From: Corynebacterium sp.
GTDB taxonomy: Bacteria > Actinomycetota > Actinomycetes > Mycobacteriales > Mycobacteriaceae
Direction of reading: 5' to 3'
DNA length: 64,000 nucleotides
Assembly: GCF_022712275.1 (NCBI RefSeq)
Contig: NZ_JALAGU010000055.1
Coordinates: 40,978 to 104,977, forward strand
The notes under the pieces are model-generated. The model was given only the letters and a program-made list of their open reading frames with translations, did no database searches and was not told the origin of the DNA. A program made the position numbers and the translations under genes. Shown here piece after piece: positions 18,229 through 26,925 of the stretch; within the stretch, counting starts at the first letter, position 1; every line of letters begins with the position of its first letter.

Positions 18229-18735
18229 TCAGCCACGGTCGGCGTCGGCACCGTCCTCAGCGTCAGCCGTATCGGCAGCGTCAGCCGCGGCCTGTGCGTC
18301 CTCCTCACCGGGAACCCGGTAGGGGTCGGACTCACCGGCCGGGGCGGCACCGGCGGCCTGGGCACGGACCCGCTCATCGATCTCGCGGGCCTTCGCCAGG
18401 AGCTCCTCCATGTGGGCGGAGGCCTCCGGGACGGTGTCGAGCGAGAAGTTGAGGGTCGGGGTGAAGCGGACCGAGAGCTGGTCGCCGACGATCTTGCGCA
18501 GCTGACCGCGGGCACGGTGGAGTGCCTCGGCCGCGGCCTCGGTGTCCGGCTCCTCGTCGATACCCGCGCCACGGACGGTGTAGAACACCGTGGCGTCATG
18601 CAGGTCGCCGGTGACACGGCAGTCGGTGACCGTCACGTACTCGAGGCGACGGTCCTTGACCTCGCGCTCGATGGCGGAGGCGACGATGGTCATGATGCGC
18701 TTGGCCATTCGGGCTGCGCGGGCGTGGTCTGCCAT
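18229..18735 (-). CDS. rbfA: 30S ribosome-binding factor A
   Basis: RbfA, a KH-type factor for late 30S maturation and 16S 5' end processing. The 168-residue protein starts MADHARAARMAKRIMTIVASAIEREVKD and has the expected GDLHDATVFYTV and VRFTPTLNFSLDTVPE segments. The final 30 residues are an acidic Ala/Asp/Glu-rich tail. It is downstream of infB on the same strand, with a hairpin in the 125-base gap, and is followed directly by the MATE gene. Confidence 0.95.
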   Translation of the reverse strand: MADHARAARMAKRIMTIVASAIEREVKDRRLEYVTVTDCRVTGDLHDATVFYTVRGAGIDEEPDTEAAAEALHRARGQLRKIVGDQLSVRFTPTLNFSLDTVPEASAHMEELLAKAREIDERVRAQAAGAAPAGESDPYRVPGEEDAQAAADAADTADAEDGADADRG

Positions 18736-18795
18736 GGGAGACACCTTCACTTCACTGTGTTCTGAACAGGTTCTGGATTCGTACTGCGGGCGACG

Positions 18796-18846
18796 GACGG
18801 CCCCGCGGGGACGCACAGGGCGTGAACCCTGACCCGCGGGGCCGTC
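18796..18846 (-). terminator. Nested hairpin between infB and rbfA
   Basis: A 14-base perfect stem (GACGGCCCCGCGGG with CCCGCGGGGCCGTC) encloses a 23-base loop that itself contains a small AGGG/CCCT hairpin. It lies between the infB stop and the rbfA start. There is no U-tract, so it may be a partial terminator or a 3'-end stabiliser rather than a full intrinsic terminator. Confidence 0.5.
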
Positions 18847-18860
18847 ACTGTCGGAAGGGA

Positions 18861-21713
18861 CTACTTGTCCTTCTTGTCATCCTTCTTGACCTGGTCGCGG
18901 GGAACCTCGACCAGCTCGTAGGCCTCGATGGTGTCGCCGACCTGGATGTCCGGGTACGAGAGCACCATACCGCACTCGTAACCGTGGCTGACCTCGGTGG
19001 CGTCATCCTTCTCGCGGCGCAGCGAGTTGATCGTCGCCTTTTCCGCGACAACCTTGCCGTCACGGACCAGGCGGACCTGGGCGTTACGGCGCATCTTGCC
19101 GGTCTGGACCATGCAACCGGCGATGAGGCCGACAGCGGAGGCCTTGAACAGCTGGCGGATCTCGGCGGTACCGATCTCCCGCTCCTCGTAGACCGGCTTG
19201 AGCATGCCCTTGAGGGCGGACTCGACCTCGTCGATCGCGTCGTAGATGACGGAGTAGTACCGGATCTCGACACCCTCGGCGTTGGCCACCTCGGTGGCCT
19301 TACCCTCGGCGCGGACGTTGAAGCCGATGATGATCGCGTCGGAGGCCGCAGCCAGGTCGACGTTGGTCTTCGTCACGGCACCGACACCACGGTCGACGAT
19401 GTTGAGCTGCACCTCGTCGTCGATCTCGATCTGGAGGAGGGAATCCTCCAGAGCCTCGACCGTACCGGCGTTGTCACCCTTGAGGATGAGGTTGAGGGTG
19501 CTGGTCTCCTTGAGCACGTCATCCAGGTCCGCGAGGCTGATGCGCTTGCGGGACCGGGCCTGCAGGGCGTTACGGCGACGGGCATTGCGCTGGTCCGCGA
19601 TCTGGCGGGCAGTGCGGTCGTCGTCGACGACGAGCAGGTTGTCGCCGGCGCCGGAGACGCTGGTGAGACCCAGCACCTGGACCGGACGGGACGGCTCGGC
19701 GTCGTGGACGTCGGCACCGTTCTCGTCGACCATGCGGCGAACACGACCGTGGGCGTCACCGACGACGATGGAGTCGCCGACGTGGAGGGTACCGCGCTGG
19801 ACGATGACGTTGGCGATCGGACCACGACCACGGTCGAGGTGCGACTCGATGGCGACACCCTGGGCCTGCATGTCCGGGTTGACCATGAGCTCGTCACCGA
19901 GCTCGATGTCGGCGGTGAGCAGCACCTGCTCCAGCAGCGTCTCGACATTGGTGCCCTGCTTGGCGGAGATGTCGACGAACTCGGTCTCGCCACCCCACTC
20001 GGTCGGGGTCAGACCGTACTCGGTGAGCTGGCCGCGGATCTTCTCCGGGTCGGCGCCCTCCTTGTCGATCTTGTTCACGGCGACGACGATCGGCACGTCG
20101 GCGGCCTTCGCGTGGTTGATGGCCTCCACGGTCTGAGGCATGACGCCGTCGTCCGCGGCGACCACGAGGATCGCGATGTCGGTGGCCTTGGCACCACGGG
20201 CACGCATGGCGGTGAACGCCTCGTGACCCGGGGTATCCAGCAGGGTGAGCTTGCGCTCGGTGCCCTCGACATCGAGGGAGACCTGGTAGGCACCGATGTG
20301 CTGGGTGATGCCGCCGGCCTCGCCGGAACCGACGTTGGTCTTGCGGATCGTGTCCAGCAGTCGGGTCTTACCGTGGTCGACGTGACCCATGACGGTGACG
20401 ACGGCGGGACGACGGACGAGATCGTCCTTGTCGCCCTCATCCTCACCGAAGGTCAGGTCGAAGGACTCGAGCAGCTCACGGTCCTCGTCCTCCGGGGAGA
20501 CGACCTCGACCTTGTAGTCCATTTCGTCGCCGAGCAGCTTCAGCGTGTCGTCCGGGACGGACGCGGTCGCGGTGACCATCTCGCCGAGGTTGAACAGCGC
20601 CTGGACCAGAGCGGCCGGATCAGCGTTGATCTTCTCGGCGAAGTCGGCGAGCGACGCGCCACGGCGCAGGCGGATCTTCGCGCCCTTACCGTTGGGCAGA
20701 CGGACGCCGCCCACCACGGACGGTGCCTGCATCGCCTCGTACTCGTTACGCTTCTGCCGCTTCGACTTGCGTCCACGACGCGGAGCGCCACCCGGACGCC
20801 CGAAGGCGCCGGCGGTACCGCCGCGACGTCCACCGCGACCACCGCGGGGACCGCCGCCGCCCGGACCGGAGCCACCGGGGCCGCCCTGACCGCCACGGCC
20901 GCGACCGCCGCCGCCGTTGTTCGACGACTTGGCCGGCATCTGACCCGGCGACGGGTGGCTCGGCATGGAGGCCGGCGACGGACGACGTCCGCCCGGCTTC
21001 ACGGCACCGGCGCCACCGGGTCGCGGGGCCGCCCCCGGACGCGGCGCGTTGGACCGGTTGCCACCGGGGCGGGGCATGTCGGACTTGGCGCCCTGTCCCG
21101 GACGAGGACGCGGCGCCGGACGCTCGGTACCGGAGGAGAACGGGTTGTTGGCGACGCGCGGGGCACGTCCACCGGGCTTCGGACCCGGCTTGGTGGAGCC
21201 ACCCGGACGCGGTCCCGGCTTCTGACCGGCTGCGGCACCCGGCTTGGCACCGGGGGTCGGCTTCGCGGCGGCACCCGGGGTTGGGCGACCCGCTGGCTTC
21301 GCGGCGGCACCCGGGGTGGGACGCGGCGAGGACTTCGGGGCCGGCTGCTCCGGGGCTTCCTTCTTCTCGGCGGGGGCCGAGGCGGCAGCCTTGGTGGCGG
21401 CGGCCGGGGTCGGGGCGGACTTCGGGCCGGGCTTCTGACCGGCTGCGGCACCCGGCTTAGCACCCGGCTTGGGGCCGGGCTTCGCGGAGGAACCGGGCAC
21501 GGGGCCCGGGGTGGTGGACGCGGCACCGGGGGTGGCGTCCTTCGACGCGGAACCCGCGCCGTAGTGGTTCCGCATCTTCTTGGCGACCGGCGGTTCAACG
21601 GTCGATGAGGCGGACTTGACGAACTCGCCCTGCTCCTTGAGCGTGGCGAGAAGTTCCTTGCTGGTTACGCCGAGCTGCTTTGCAAGCTCGTGAACGCGTA
21701 GCTTTCCGGGCAC
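18861..21713 (-). CDS. infB: Translation initiation factor IF-2
   Basis: IF-2, the GTPase that brings initiator tRNA to the ribosome. The start is GTG at 21713 (VPGKLRVHELAKQLGVTSKE) behind AAGGAG, giving 950 residues. After the N-terminal IF2N domain comes a linker of roughly 250 residues dominated by Pro, Gly, Ala and Lys, partly encoded by repeats. A basic RKSKRQKRNEYEAM segment follows. The G domain has GHVDHGKT near residue 441, DTPGHEAFT and NKIDKEGAD, and C-terminal IF2 domains complete the protein. It belongs to the nusA-ylxR-infB-rbfA operon. Confidence 0.97.
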   Translation of the reverse strand: MPGKLRVHELAKQLGVTSKELLATLKEQGEFVKSASSTVEPPVAKKMRNHYGAGSASKDATPGAASTTPGPVPGSSAKPGPKPGAKPGAAAGQKPGPKSAPTPAAATKAAASAPAEKKEAPEQPAPKSSPRPTPGAAAKPAGRPTPGAAAKPTPGAKPGAAAGQKPGPRPGGSTKPGPKPGGRAPRVANNPFSSGTERPAPRPRPGQGAKSDMPRPGGNRSNAPRPGAAPRPGGAGAVKPGGRRPSPASMPSHPSPGQMPAKSSNNGGGGRGRGGQGGPGGSGPGGGGPRGGRGGRRGGTAGAFGRPGGAPRRGRKSKRQKRNEYEAMQAPSVVGGVRLPNGKGAKIRLRRGASLADFAEKINADPAALVQALFNLGEMVTATASVPDDTLKLLGDEMDYKVEVVSPEDEDRELLESFDLTFGEDEGDKDDLVRRPAVVTVMGHVDHGKTRLLDTIRKTNVGSGEAGGITQHIGAYQVSLDVEGTERKLTLLDTPGHEAFTAMRARGAKATDIAILVVAADDGVMPQTVEAINHAKAADVPIVVAVNKIDKEGADPEKIRGQLTEYGLTPTEWGGETEFVDISAKQGTNVETLLEQVLLTADIELGDELMVNPDMQAQGVAIESHLDRGRGPIANVIVQRGTLHVGDSIVVGDAHGRVRRMVDENGADVHDAEPSRPVQVLGLTSVSGAGDNLLVVDDDRTARQIADQRNARRRNALQARSRKRISLADLDDVLKETSTLNLILKGDNAGTVEALEDSLLQIEIDDEVQLNIVDRGVGAVTKTNVDLAAASDAIIIGFNVRAEGKATEVANAEGVEIRYYSVIYDAIDEVESALKGMLKPVYEEREIGTAEIRQLFKASAVGLIAGCMVQTGKMRRNAQVRLVRDGKVVAEKATINSLRREKDDATEVSHGYECGMVLSYPDIQVGDTIEAYELVEVPRDQVKKDDKKDK
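21215..21475. repeat. Minisatellite-like repeats inside the infB linker
   Basis: Within the infB coding sequence, TTCGCGGCGGCACCCGGGG occurs twice about 50 bases apart (near 21270 and 21300). A 30-base block beginning TTCTGACCGGCTGCGGCACC occurs near 21220 and 21430 with one mismatch. They encode the Ala/Pro/Gly/Lys linker and could expand or contract without shifting the frame. Confidence 0.6.
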
Positions 21714-21839
21714 TGCTCTCCTTCGTGATGGTCGGAGTCGCAGGCCCTGGCACACCGGGAAAGCTCCCTGCGTGCCTGACTACGTACGACTCCTGGTCGT
21801 GTGGACACTCATCGCTGATGCTGCTTCATCGTGCGCTCA

Positions 21840-22157
21840 TCAGTAATCGGTTTCCTTTTCGTTCGCGGCCACGATGTATTCGCGGACCGGCTGTGTATCC
21901 GCCTCAGCGGGCACGTTCAGCGCACGGGCGAATGCCCTGCGCTGTACCGCGGTCTCGTACGCCTCCACGGTCGCGGTGATCCATGCACCACGGCCGGGAC
22001 GCCGGCGGGCCGGATCAGGCAGGACGCTCACGGCGCCCGCACTGTCCCGGACCGCGACACACCGCAACAGCCGGTCGGCCGACTGTGTACGGCGGGAGGC
22101 GATGCAGGTCCGCTGGGGACCCGCCACCGGGGTGGAGGTACGCCTGTCATCGGACAC
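21840..22157 (-). CDS. ylxR: YlxR family RNA-binding protein
   Basis: A small 105-residue basic protein of the YlxR/DUF448 family, encoded between nusA and infB as in most Gram-positive bacteria. The family motif normally written RxCxxxR appears as GPQRTCIASRRTQSADRLLR near the N-terminus, followed by RRRPGRGAWITATVEAYETAVQRRAFARAL. It probably binds RNA. The gap to nusA is 106 bases and to infB 126 bases. Confidence 0.9.
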   Translation of the reverse strand: MSDDRRTSTPVAGPQRTCIASRRTQSADRLLRCVAVRDSAGAVSVLPDPARRRPGRGAWITATVEAYETAVQRRAFARALNVPAEADTQPVREYIVAANEKETDY

Positions 22158-22263
22158 TGCCGTACCTCCTCTTGTCTCCCGGTTCTCAGACCGTTGACCA
22201 GTGTAACGCCTGAGAGGCCTTCACAGCCAACCGGCACACCGGGCACCGTGTCCGCTCCCCGGA

Positions 22264-23298
22264 TCAGTCCTCGCGGGTGTCGCGGTACTCCCCCGTCTCG
22301 TCGGTCTCACCGGGGTCGGACTCCGGTCGGATGTCGATCTTCCAGCCGGTGAGGCGGGCGGCCAGGCGGGCGTTCTGCCCCTCACGGCCGATCGCCAGGG
22401 ACAGCTGGTGGTCCGGGACAACCGCCCGGGCGACCTGCATGTCGTGGTCGGTGACGTCGACGCGGACGACCTTGGCCGGGGCCAGGGCGTTGCCGACGTA
22501 GACCGCCGGGTCCTCGGAGAAGTCGACGATGTCGATCTTCTCGCCGCCCAGGGCGTCCATGATCGCGGTGACACGCTGGCCACGCGGGCCGATGCAGGCG
22601 CCCTTGGCGTTCAGACCGTTGACCGCCGACCGCACGGCGACCTTGGAGCGGTGACCGGCCTCACGGGCGATGCCGGCGATCTCCACGGCCTCGTCGGCGA
22701 CCTCGGGGACCTCGAGGGCGAACAGACCGCGGACCAGTTCGGGGTGGGTGCGCGACAGGAGGATCTGGATGCCCCGCTGGCCACGGTGGACCGCGGTGAC
22801 GTAGCACTTCACGCGGTCACCGTGCTCGAGCTTCTCGCCGGGGATGTGCTCGGCGGTGAGGATCATGCCGTCCTGTCCGTCGGCCTCGGTACCGAGGTGG
22901 ACGACGGTGAGTCCGCGCTCATTGGCGCGGGCGTCCCGGCTGACGACGCCGGAGACGACGGTGCCCTCCAGGGCGGAGTACTTGCCGTAGCTGGTCTCGG
23001 CGCGGGCGACGTTGACCTGGCCACGGATGGCGTCGCGCACGGCGCGGGCGGCGTCGCGTCCGAAGTCGGTGGGGGTGTCGTCGAACTCACCGGTGACATT
23101 GCCCTCGTCATCGGTCTCGGAGCGCAGAACGCGCACCGTGCCGTCGACCCGGTCGATCTCCACCCGGGCGCGGTCCTCCACCTTGGTCAACTCCCGGTAG
23201 GAATCGAGCAGGGCGAAAGAAATGGCCCTGATCAGGGACTCCTCCTGGACATGTTCCATGTCCTCCAGGGCTTTCAGGGCACTCAGGTCAATTTTCAC
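22264..23298 (-). CDS. nusA: Transcription termination/antitermination factor NusA
   Basis: NusA binds RNA polymerase and modulates pausing, termination and antitermination. The 344-residue protein has an N-terminal polymerase-binding domain, an S1 domain around EGTVVSGVVSRDARANERGLTVV and two KH domains, including RSAVNGLNAKGACIGPRGQRV and HQLSLAIGREGQNARLAARL. It lacks the C-terminal acidic repeats of the E. coli protein, as is normal in actinobacteria. The GTG start overlaps the rimP stop by four bases (GTGA), showing translational coupling. Confidence 0.97.
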   Translation of the reverse strand: MKIDLSALKALEDMEHVQEESLIRAISFALLDSYRELTKVEDRARVEIDRVDGTVRVLRSETDDEGNVTGEFDDTPTDFGRDAARAVRDAIRGQVNVARAETSYGKYSALEGTVVSGVVSRDARANERGLTVVHLGTEADGQDGMILTAEHIPGEKLEHGDRVKCYVTAVHRGQRGIQILLSRTHPELVRGLFALEVPEVADEAVEIAGIAREAGHRSKVAVRSAVNGLNAKGACIGPRGQRVTAIMDALGGEKIDIVDFSEDPAVYVGNALAPAKVVRVDVTDHDMQVARAVVPDHQLSLAIGREGQNARLAARLTGWKIDIRPESDPGETDETGEYRDTRED

Positions 23299-23873
23299 TT
23301 GTCGTCCTCCTGCGCGGTCAGCGCACGGTACTTCTCGGGGTCCAGTCCCACCAGCTCGGATTCGGCGGCGGGGGCATCGGAAAACTCTACTTCTACCAGG
23401 GCACCGGCCGCTTCCGCCAACTCCGTGGCCAGGACGGTCGGGGCGTCCTTCTTCTTCACGGCCGGACGGATCAGCCAGACGGTGGCGTCCCCACTGTCCC
23501 CGTCGGCGCTGCCCTCGTCGACTCCGGCGATGCGCAGCTTCTCACCGCGGAGCAGGACGAGGCGTCCGACATTGCGGCGGAAGTGGCGCCCGGCGGTGAG
23601 CGGGGTGTCCAGACCGGGGGTGGTCAGTTCCAGGGTGTAGCCGGGGCCGAAATTGAGGGTGCCAGCGGTCTCACGGGCGTCGAACTCCGCGGAGACGGCC
23701 TGACTGAGCTCCTCCAGCTGGTCCAGGTCCGGACGGGTGTCACCGTCCACGGCGAGACGGACCGCGGACTTCGCCCCGGCCCGGGTGACGTTCACCGCCT
23801 CGACATCGAATCCGAGGGACGCCGCCAACGGCTCCGCAATCTCGCGGAGCTCCTGTTCAGAGGGAAAAGCCAT
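23295..23873 (-). CDS. rimP: Ribosome maturation factor RimP
   Basis: RimP assists 30S maturation. The 192-residue protein starts MAFPSEQELREIAEPLAASLGFDVEAVNV at 23873 and has the SAVRLAVDGD and LDQLEELSQAVSAEFD motifs, then FGPGYTLELTTPGLDTPLTAGRHFRRNVGRLV. A 16-codon upstream extension is rejected because it lacks family similarity and runs over the divergent gene's start. It is first in the rimP-nusA-ylxR-infB operon. Confidence 0.95.
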   Translation of the reverse strand: MAFPSEQELREIAEPLAASLGFDVEAVNVTRAGAKSAVRLAVDGDTRPDLDQLEELSQAVSAEFDARETAGTLNFGPGYTLELTTPGLDTPLTAGRHFRRNVGRLVLLRGEKLRIAGVDEGSADGDSGDATVWLIRPAVKKKDAPTVLATELAEAAGALVEVEFSDAPAAESELVGLDPEKYRALTAQEDDK

Positions 23874-23915
23874 GCCCAGAACAGTAGCACCGGCCTCAGA
23901 TGGCACACTGGGAGA

Positions 23916-24800
23916 GTGCACGAGACTCCCCTGCCCCGACTGTCACGTCGTCGATTCCTCACCCGGACCCTGTTGGTCGGACTGGGTGTGACCGCGCTCC
24001 CCGCCGCCGGCACTCTCACCGCCTGCTCCCCTGACCAGCCGGAACCCGATGAGCGGATGCTGGAGATCCTCGGTGCCCTGCAGGCTCTCGGCGGGTCGTC
24101 GGTCGCCCCGTCGTCCTTCTTCCGCACGCAGGCCGAGCGGGTCTCCGCGGAAGTGATCCGGCAGTGCGGCACCGAGCCCTCCGACTCCTGCACCGCGTCC
24201 GTCGACAATGTCGAGGCACCCGCCGAGATGCCGTCCGTGGCGTCCGTGCGGGACATGATGACCGCACTGCTGCCTGAGGCCGCGGACAAGGACCAGGCGT
24301 CCCTGCTCACAGGACTCTTCGCCGCGCAGGCCACGGTCGCTGACAAGGACGCCGGGGCGCCGGCGGTCGACTGGGCCGTGGTGGACGGGCCGCTGTCCGG
24401 TTCCGCCCCCTCCGAGCTGGAGGACGCCACCTCCCGGATCCACGAGGCGATCTGGTTGTCCGGACGGATCCTGCCGTCGGCCGGGTCCTCGACCTCGGCG
24501 GTCACGACGGTCGGGACGCGACTGCGCCGGGTGCGCGATGCGCTCGTCACCGCCACCGGGGTCGCCTCATCGGCCGGCTACACCTTCCCGTCCGGTGCGC
24601 CGTCCGGGTCCGACGCCGTGGCGATGCTGCTGGACGCTGTACACGGGGTCACCGTGGACCTGCGACGGACGGTACGGACCGCGGACTCCGGGGACCGGCT
24701 CACCGTGGCCATGTGGTGCGCGGTCTCCGCGCGCTGCGAGGCCGCGCTGGAAGACGCCCTGGGCGAGGATCCCCTCGCGGTCGCCGTGCGCGGCGAGTAG
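23916..24800 (+). CDS. Tat-type lipoprotein of unknown function
   Basis: A 294-residue secreted protein whose start is GTG at 23916 (HETPLPRLSRRRFLTRT). The N-terminus combines a twin-arginine signal (SRRRFLT), a hydrophobic stretch and a lipobox, LTAC, so it should be exported folded and lipid-anchored. The mature part is Ala-rich and helical, with paired cysteines (CGTEPSDSC, CAVSARC), and may be a ferritin-like four-helix domain. It diverges from rimP with 42 bases between starts. A strong terminator (24892-24928) follows after a block of 11-base repeats. The function is not recognised. Confidence 0.75.
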   Translation: MHETPLPRLSRRRFLTRTLLVGLGVTALPAAGTLTACSPDQPEPDERMLEILGALQALGGSSVAPSSFFRTQAERVSAEVIRQCGTEPSDSCTASVDNVEAPAEMPSVASVRDMMTALLPEAADKDQASLLTGLFAAQATVADKDAGAPAVDWAVVDGPLSGSAPSELEDATSRIHEAIWLSGRILPSAGSSTSAVTTVGTRLRRVRDALVTATGVASSAGYTFPSGAPSGSDAVAMLLDAVHGVTVDLRRTVRTADSGDRLTVAMWCAVSARCEAALEDALGEDPLAVAVRGE

Positions 24801-25044
24801 ATCCTCCGGCTGTTCCGGCGGCCGTGAGGTAGCCGTGAGGTAGCCGTGAGGTAGCCGTGAGGTAGCCGTGAGGTACAGGCGCCCTGATACCCCGAAGGGC
24901 CTGCCGGGAGTTCCGGCAGGCCCTTCGGTCGTTCTGCTTCTTCTTGTCAGGGACGGTGCGTGCCCGGGTCTTCAGCAGCAGATGCTGCTGCAGCTGCTCC
25001 GGGCTCATCTTCCACGTCCCTGGACGTTTCTTCTTCGGCGCCAA
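24700..25044 (-). CDS. Small lysine-rich protein with TTG start, possibly lacking its normal stop
   Basis: A near-perfect ribosome site (AGGAGG, seven bases before TTG at 25044) starts MAPKKKRPGTWKMSPEQLQQ followed by HLLLKTRARTVPDKKKQNDR, which looks like a complete tiny basic protein of about 40 residues. No stop codon follows. The frame runs through the terminator hairpin and the 11-base repeats to 24700, overlapping the end of the lipoprotein gene antisense (114 residues). The basic core with GTWKMSP looks conserved-type to me, but I cannot name the family. The tail is probably junk gained by loss of a stop. An ATG at 25065 would add seven residues. Confidence 0.45.
   Translation of the reverse strand: MAPKKKRPGTWKMSPEQLQQHLLLKTRARTVPDKKKQNDRRACRNSRQALRGIRAPVPHGYLTATSRLPHGYLTAAGTAGGSTRRARRPRGDPRPGRLPARPRSARRPRTTWPR
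24821..24875. repeat. Five exact tandem copies of an 11-base unit
   Basis: GCCGTGAGGTA is repeated five times without a mismatch, 21 bases after the lipoprotein stop and just before the terminator. The perfect identity and the period, not a multiple of three, suggest a recent, probably variable tandem repeat. Confidence 0.95.
24892..24928 (+). terminator. Rho-independent terminator of the Tat lipoprotein gene
   Basis: A perfect 16-base stem, CCGAAGGGCCTGCCGG with CCGGCAGGCCCTTCGG, has a five-base loop and is followed by TCGTTCTGCTTCTTCTTG, a pyrimidine-rich run. It lies after the lipoprotein and opposes a small minus-strand frame. Confidence 0.85.
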
Positions 25045-25117
25045 GTCATCACCTCCTACGCTCATGGTCCCGCATCTGTGCAGGACGACCGCAGGACAGC
25101 GTAGCGCAGAAGGTGGA

Positions 25118-26875
25118 CTACTTCCCGGCGAGCTCGCGGATCGTGGCGACCGCATCCCCGTAGACGATGTTCGTGGTCTCACCGGTGAGACGGTTGCGCA
25201 GTTCCACGGTGCCCTCGGCGAAACCGCGGCCCACGATGACGACCAGCGGCATTCCGAGCAGCTCTGCGTCCTTGAACTTCACGCCGGGGCCCACCTTGGG
25301 GCGCTCGTCGAAGATGACCTCGAGGCCGGCGGCATCCAGCTCGGAAGCCAGGGACTCGGCGGCCTCGCCGGCGGCGGCGTCCTTGTTCGCGATGACGACG
25401 TGGACGTCGAACGGTGCGACGGTGGTCGGCCAGCGCAGACCTTTGTCGTCGTGCATCTGCTCGGCGAGCACCGCAATGAGGCGGGAGACGCCAAGGCCGT
25501 AGGAGCCCATGGTCGGCACGGAGCGCTTGCCGGACTCGTCGAGGATCTTCACGTCGAAGGCTTCGGTGTACTTCCGGCCGAGCTGGAAGATGTGACCGAT
25601 CTCGATGCCGCGCTCCAGGGTCAGCGTGCCCATGCCGTCCGGCGCCGCGTCCCCTTCACGGATCTCGGCGGCCTCGATGAAGCCGTCGACGGTGAAGTCG
25701 CGACCGGCGACCATGTTGGCGACGTGGCGGTTCTTCGCGTCCGCACCGGTGATCCAGGCGGTGCCGTTGACCACGCGCGGATCGGCGAGAACCTTGATAC
25801 CGTTGTCCGCCAGGCCCTTCGGCCCGACGTAGCCCTTGACGAGGAAGGGGTTCTTCGCGAAGTCCTCGTCGGAGGCAAGCTCGACCACAGCCGGCTCCAG
25901 GGATGCCTCGAGGCGCTTCATGTCGGCCTCACGGTCACCCGGCAGCAGGACGCCGGTGAGCTCCGGCTCTCCGCCGGGCTCGGTGATCTTCACGACGAGG
26001 CACTTGAGCGTGTCGGTGAGCTCGGCGGGACGTCCGTCGACCTCCAGCCCCTCGGACCGTGCCCAGTCCAGGAGGGTGTCCATGGTGGTGGCGTCCGGGG
26101 TGTCGTAGACCTTCGCCTCGGGCTGACCGTCGATGGGGCGCTCGGCCGGGGCCGGGGTGATGACGGCCTCGACATTGGCGGCGTAGTCACCGTCGGTGGC
26201 GCGCACGAAGGTGTCCTCACCGGAAGCGGAAACCGCGAGGAACTCCTCGGAAGCCGAGCCGCCCATCGCACCGGAGGTGGCGGCACAGATGGCGTACTCG
26301 ACACCGAGGGAGTCGAAGATGCGCTGGTAGGCGACACGGTGCGCCTTGTAGGCCTCGTCGAGCCCGGCGTCGTCCATGGTGAAGGAGTACGAGTCCTTCA
26401 TGATGAACTCGCGGCCACGCAGGATGCCGGCGCGCGGACGCTCCTCATCGCGGTACTTCGTCTGGATCTGGTACAGGGTGACCGGGAAGTCCTTGTAGGA
26501 CGAGTACTCACCCTTGACCAGGTCGGTGAACATCTCCTCGTGGGTCGGGCCCAGGAGGTAGTCGGCACCCTTGCGGTCCTTGAGGCGCAGCAGGGAGTCG
26601 CCGTACTCGGTCCACCGGTTGGAGCGCTCGTAGGGCTCACGCGGCAGCAGGGCGGGCAGCCGGATCTCCTGGGCCCCGATGGCGTTCATCTCGCGGCGGA
26701 CGATCGCCTCGATATTGTGCAGGACACGCAGACCCAGCGGCAGCCAGGAATACACACCGGGTGCGACACGCCGGATGTAGCCGGCACGGACGAGAAGCTT
26801 GTGGCTGGGGACTTCCGCATCAGCGGGATCTTCGCGCAGGGTGCGCAGGAAGAAAGAGGACATCCGGGTGATCAT
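25118..26875 (-). CDS. proS: Prolyl-tRNA synthetase
   Basis: ProS charges tRNA-Pro. The 585-residue bacterial-type enzyme starts MITRMSSFFLRTLREDPADAEVPSHKLLVRAGYIRR. It has class II motifs (PALLPREPYERSNRWTEYG; the YQIQTKYRDEERPRAGILRGREFIMKDSYSF region in two parts; SYGLGVSRL), an inserted YbaK-like editing domain between residues of about 230 and 390, and a C-terminal anticodon-binding domain. It is divergent from yaaA with 50 bases between starts. Confidence 0.97.
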   Translation of the reverse strand: MITRMSSFFLRTLREDPADAEVPSHKLLVRAGYIRRVAPGVYSWLPLGLRVLHNIEAIVRREMNAIGAQEIRLPALLPREPYERSNRWTEYGDSLLRLKDRKGADYLLGPTHEEMFTDLVKGEYSSYKDFPVTLYQIQTKYRDEERPRAGILRGREFIMKDSYSFTMDDAGLDEAYKAHRVAYQRIFDSLGVEYAICAATSGAMGGSASEEFLAVSASGEDTFVRATDGDYAANVEAVITPAPAERPIDGQPEAKVYDTPDATTMDTLLDWARSEGLEVDGRPAELTDTLKCLVVKITEPGGEPELTGVLLPGDREADMKRLEASLEPAVVELASDEDFAKNPFLVKGYVGPKGLADNGIKVLADPRVVNGTAWITGADAKNRHVANMVAGRDFTVDGFIEAAEIREGDAAPDGMGTLTLERGIEIGHIFQLGRKYTEAFDVKILDESGKRSVPTMGSYGLGVSRLIAVLAEQMHDDKGLRWPTTVAPFDVHVVIANKDAAAGEAAESLASELDAAGLEVIFDERPKVGPGVKFKDAELLGMPLVVIVGRGFAEGTVELRNRLTGETTNIVYGDAVATIRELAGK

Positions 26876-26925
26876 GACCGGTACTCTAGTTCATCGCTTC
26901 TGTCCACATCGATAGGGTGTCCCTC

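Noticed and set aside
18822..21608. 928-codon plus-strand frame opposite infB
   Set aside because: infB is unmistakable on the minus strand, and the plus frame contains low-complexity Arg/Thr/Gly runs typical of shadows.
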